Source: Spirochaetales bacterium
GTDB lineage: Bacteria > Spirochaetota > Spirochaetia > DSM-27196 > Salinispiraceae
Direction of reading: 5' to 3'
Length of the DNA: 64,000 nt
Assembly: GCA_009991955.1 (NCBI GenBank)
Contig: JAACWS010000011.1
Coordinates: 21,751-85,750 of the forward strand
Positions within the stretch are counted from its first letter, which is position 1. Each line of letters starts with the position of its first letter. A model generated the notes under the pieces. It ran no database searches and was not told where the DNA came from. It saw only the letters and a list, made by a program, of their open reading frames with translations. The translations under genes and the position numbers were made by a program. Below are positions 62,239 to 64,000 of the stretch, one piece after another.

Positions 62239-63297
62239 CTATGGAAGAGCTGCCAAGATTTTTAAAAGGGATTCGACCTCTTTCGCTCCAAGACTTGGAT
62301 ACAGAGGAAAACTCAAACACTGCAACATGAGCCGAGCGCAGCTTGGGTAGGTTCGTGGAATATCCTCGCGGTCATCGCCTTGAGCATTTGCTGATAACCA
62401 ATGATAACAACTGTCTTCAAAGGTAGCCCGTGTTTCAATACCCTTTTTTACGCAAAAACCCTGAACCTCCTGCAATGAACCTTTCAATTTTACAACAAAG
62501 GAGGAAGGAACGACTTCTTCATCTCCCCCAGTGTAAAGTACCTGATTATGCGACCTTAGCACCGATTGGGAAAATAACCGATAGAATTCTATTCTTCTCT
62601 CAAAAAACTTTCCTAACTCTCTAAACTGGATTTTTCCCAAAGCGGCGTTCATGTCGGCCATATAGGCCGTATCCGGCAGCACCTCGCTTACTTTTTGCAG
62701 GCTTTTCGATTCCTTTTTCCCCTTGGTGAGTAATAACATACCACCTCCCGAGGTAATGAGGTCCTGAGCCTCGGTCCGAATCAAGACGAAGTTACCTATA
62801 CTTCCTGCAGCGCTTCCATCTTCGTATCTCCCTCCTAAGACTGTGGTGATATCCTCTATAAGCGGAACTCCTAACCCTTGAATTTCCTCGGTATTCCCGC
62901 TGACGCCACAAGCACTATAGGCTATAAAACACCCCAGTGCCTCTTGTTCATGGACATTCCTTAGATATTCGATGTCTACAATAGGAGTTCCAGGCACTGA
63001 ATCAACAAAAACCGGCACGGCACCCACGCCAAGAATTTCCAACAAATATACTTTCGGCGCAAAAACCGGAAGCCCAATCCTCGAACCCACTCCCAACCCG
63101 AGGGAAAGTAGACCGACTCGTATGGCCGTCGCTGGATCTCGAAAAGCGAGCCCTCCATCAAGCCCCAATAATTCCAAAACTTCTCCAACAAATTCAGCGT
63201 TTTGTACCCCGGTTGCGATTTGATCCGAAACCATGCATGTCAACACCGAATCAAGATCTTTACGTTTTATTGATGGTCGAACTAAAGGGATGGCCAT
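62239..63297 (-). CDS. DegT/DnrJ-family aminotransferase homologue lacking the PLP lysine
   Basis: 352 residues with the fold I aminotransferase pattern (IPLVRPSIKRKDLDSVLTCM, LIEDITTVLGGRYEDGSAAG, SIGNF). The block that should read like FSFxGxKxITTxGGG is here FVLIRTEAQDLITSGGGM (170-187): there is no Lys, and Glu176 or Gln178 takes its place. The residue normally stacking on the cofactor (His/Gln after EDAA) is also changed. So it probably does not form the usual PLP Schiff base; it may be a PMP-dependent enzyme, a binding protein or inactive. Lies between cheW and nadK. Confidence 0.8.
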   Translation of the reverse strand: MAIPLVRPSIKRKDLDSVLTCMVSDQIATGVQNAEFVGEVLELLGLDGGLAFRDPATAIRVGLLSLGLGVGSRIGLPVFAPKVYLLEILGVGAVPVFVDSVPGTPIVDIEYLRNVHEQEALGCFIAYSACGVSGNTEEIQGLGVPLIEDITTVLGGRYEDGSAAGSIGNFVLIRTEAQDLITSGGGMLLLTKGKKESKSLQKVSEVLPDTAYMADMNAALGKIQFRELGKFFERRIEFYRLFSQSVLRSHNQVLYTGGDEEVVPSSFVVKLKGSLQEVQGFCVKKGIETRATFEDSCYHWLSANAQGDDREDIPRTYPSCARLMLQCLSFPLYPSLGAKEVESLLKILAALP

Positions 63298-63363
63298 TTC
63301 TTTCCTTTCTAGAATCGAATAGTTATTTGTAGGGAACCTGAAGTGCCAGAATAAATTCTTGGA

Positions 63364-63834
63364 TTAGAGATAGTTTTCAAGAGCTTGAAGCTCTTTTACG
63401 CTGAACAAACGTCTAATATCCAGAATTATTAAATAGTCCTCTTGACGGTTCACGACACCTTGAATATATTCCGCTCCAATCCCACTCAGCATTTGTGGAG
63501 GAGGCTGGATCTCATCTAAGTCTACCGAAACAACTCGGGAAACTTTGTCAATTACGACTGCCAATTGCATTCCATCGACGTTGATAATAATAAATCCACT
63601 AAGTAGCTCGTCCTCATCGCCAATTTCCATTTTCCTTATATGAAAGCGCTTATGAAGGCTTATTACCGGAATTATGTCGCCCCGCAGGTTAAAAATGCCC
63701 TCTACGTACACCGGTGAGTTAGGTATTTCACGTACTTCTTCTACTTTGACAATCCCTTCCACATCCATTATGTCTATTCCGTAGCTTTCGTCCCCCAACT
63801 GAAAGGTGACCATCTGAAGTTGCCGCTCTGACAT
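63364..63834 (-). CDS. cheW: Chemotaxis coupling protein CheW
   Basis: Scaffold joining chemoreceptors and CheA. 156 residues of a single CheW domain: MVTFQLGDESYGIDIMDVEG, EIPNSPVYVEGIFNLRGDII, VVIDKVSRVVSVDLDEI and YIQGVVNRQEDYLIILDIRR. GGAGG lies just upstream of the ATG. No cheA of standard type is in the window, although a divergent CheA-like gene lies at 8456-10003. Confidence 0.95.
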   Translation of the reverse strand: MSERQLQMVTFQLGDESYGIDIMDVEGIVKVEEVREIPNSPVYVEGIFNLRGDIIPVISLHKRFHIRKMEIGDEDELLSGFIIINVDGMQLAVVIDKVSRVVSVDLDEIQPPPQMLSGIGAEYIQGVVNRQEDYLIILDIRRLFSVKELQALENYL

Positions 63835-63856
63835 ATCTACCTCCGCTGTTCAGTAC

Positions 63857-63885
63857 AGAATATCTGTTTATGGGTGAGTTTGCAA
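63857..63885 (-). promoter_or_regulatory. Candidate promoter of the cheW operon
   Basis: TTGCAA (-35, 4/6) and TATTCT (-10, 4/6) with 17 nt between them, about 20 nt upstream of the cheW ribosome site. Only a fair match. Confidence 0.33.
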
Positions 63886-64000
63886 GGATTGGTATCTGGG
63901 GTTCCTTTTATAGTGCCCCAAACCTTGTGGGAATAAAATTATTTTTGAAAAAGTTCAATCAGAATCGGCATTTTGCCTTGTAATAGAGAGTTATGAAAAC

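Noticed and set aside
63993..64000. Possible start of a divergent plus-strand gene (ATGAAAAC at the window edge)
   Set aside because: Only 8 nt are visible and the upstream promoter match is poor; not enough to call.
1..64000. tRNA, rRNA, CRISPR arrays, insertion sequences, riboswitches
   Set aside because: Read on both strands by eye; no cloverleaf-like segments, spaced direct repeats, transposase motifs or known riboswitch cores were found. A tRNAscan-SE, CRISPR and Rfam search would be decisive.

Overview
The window reads as chromosome of a spirochaete, probably a free-living member of the Spirochaetales. The flagellar set is the spirochaetal one (FlbB, FlbD, FliY beside FliM, FapA, FlhF/FlhG). 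The order ftsZ / TPR lipoprotein / dprA / hslV / hslU / flgB matches, from memory, the Borrelia flgB region. I cannot name the genus from sequence alone. I saw no tRNA, rRNA, CRISPR array, insertion sequence or prophage. Coding density is very high: the longest gene-free stretch is 270 bp (36778-37047).

Layout. (1) Bases 1-6739, plus strand: a proteostasis block (3' part of tig, then clpP, clpX, lon), followed by a small secreted unknown protein and an NrnA-type DHH phosphoesterase. (2) From 63834 down to 6736 every gene is on the minus strand. Read in the direction of transcription, the order is: cheW; a degenerate DegT-family protein; nadK; recN; a cytoplasmic unknown; two secreted unknowns; a methyltransferase; a DUF4912 protein; a GH57-like protein. 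Next comes a division cluster, mraZ-rsmH-ftsL-murF-mraY-ftsW-ftsQ-ftsA-ftsZ, with its own sigma70-type promoter and a four-copy MraZ-box operator. It is followed by xerD, deoC, a TPR lipoprotein, dprA, xerC, hslV and hslU. Then comes a complete motility operon: flgB-flgC-fliE-fliF-fliG-fliH-fliI-fliJ-flbB-fliK-flgD-flgE-flbD-motA-motB-fliL-fliM-fliY-fliO-fliP-fliQ-fliR-flhB-flhA-flhF-flhG-unknown-fliA-fapA-small protein-SwrB-like protein-CheA-like protein, and last ettA.

The minus-strand genes are so tightly packed (many overlap by 4 to 17 nt) that division, chromosome-dimer resolution, proteolysis and flagellar assembly could be co-transcribed over about 47 kb. The dprA-to-SwrB-like part parallels the Bacillus subtilis fla/che operon (dprA ... 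codV-hslV-hslU ... flgB ... sigD-swrB).

Most notable observations: the hook protein FlgE has Ser at position 178, where other spirochaetes are reported to carry the cross-linking Cys, while the partner Lys165 is kept; the fliK ribosome-binding site lies in a perfect 9-bp stem next to a second hairpin able to form a competing structure; the GH57-like protein lacks the usual acid Asp and the DegT-like protein lacks the PLP lysine; a divergent CheA-like protein with an HPt-like histidine sits at the end of the flagellar operon; and fliO appears to start at CTG.
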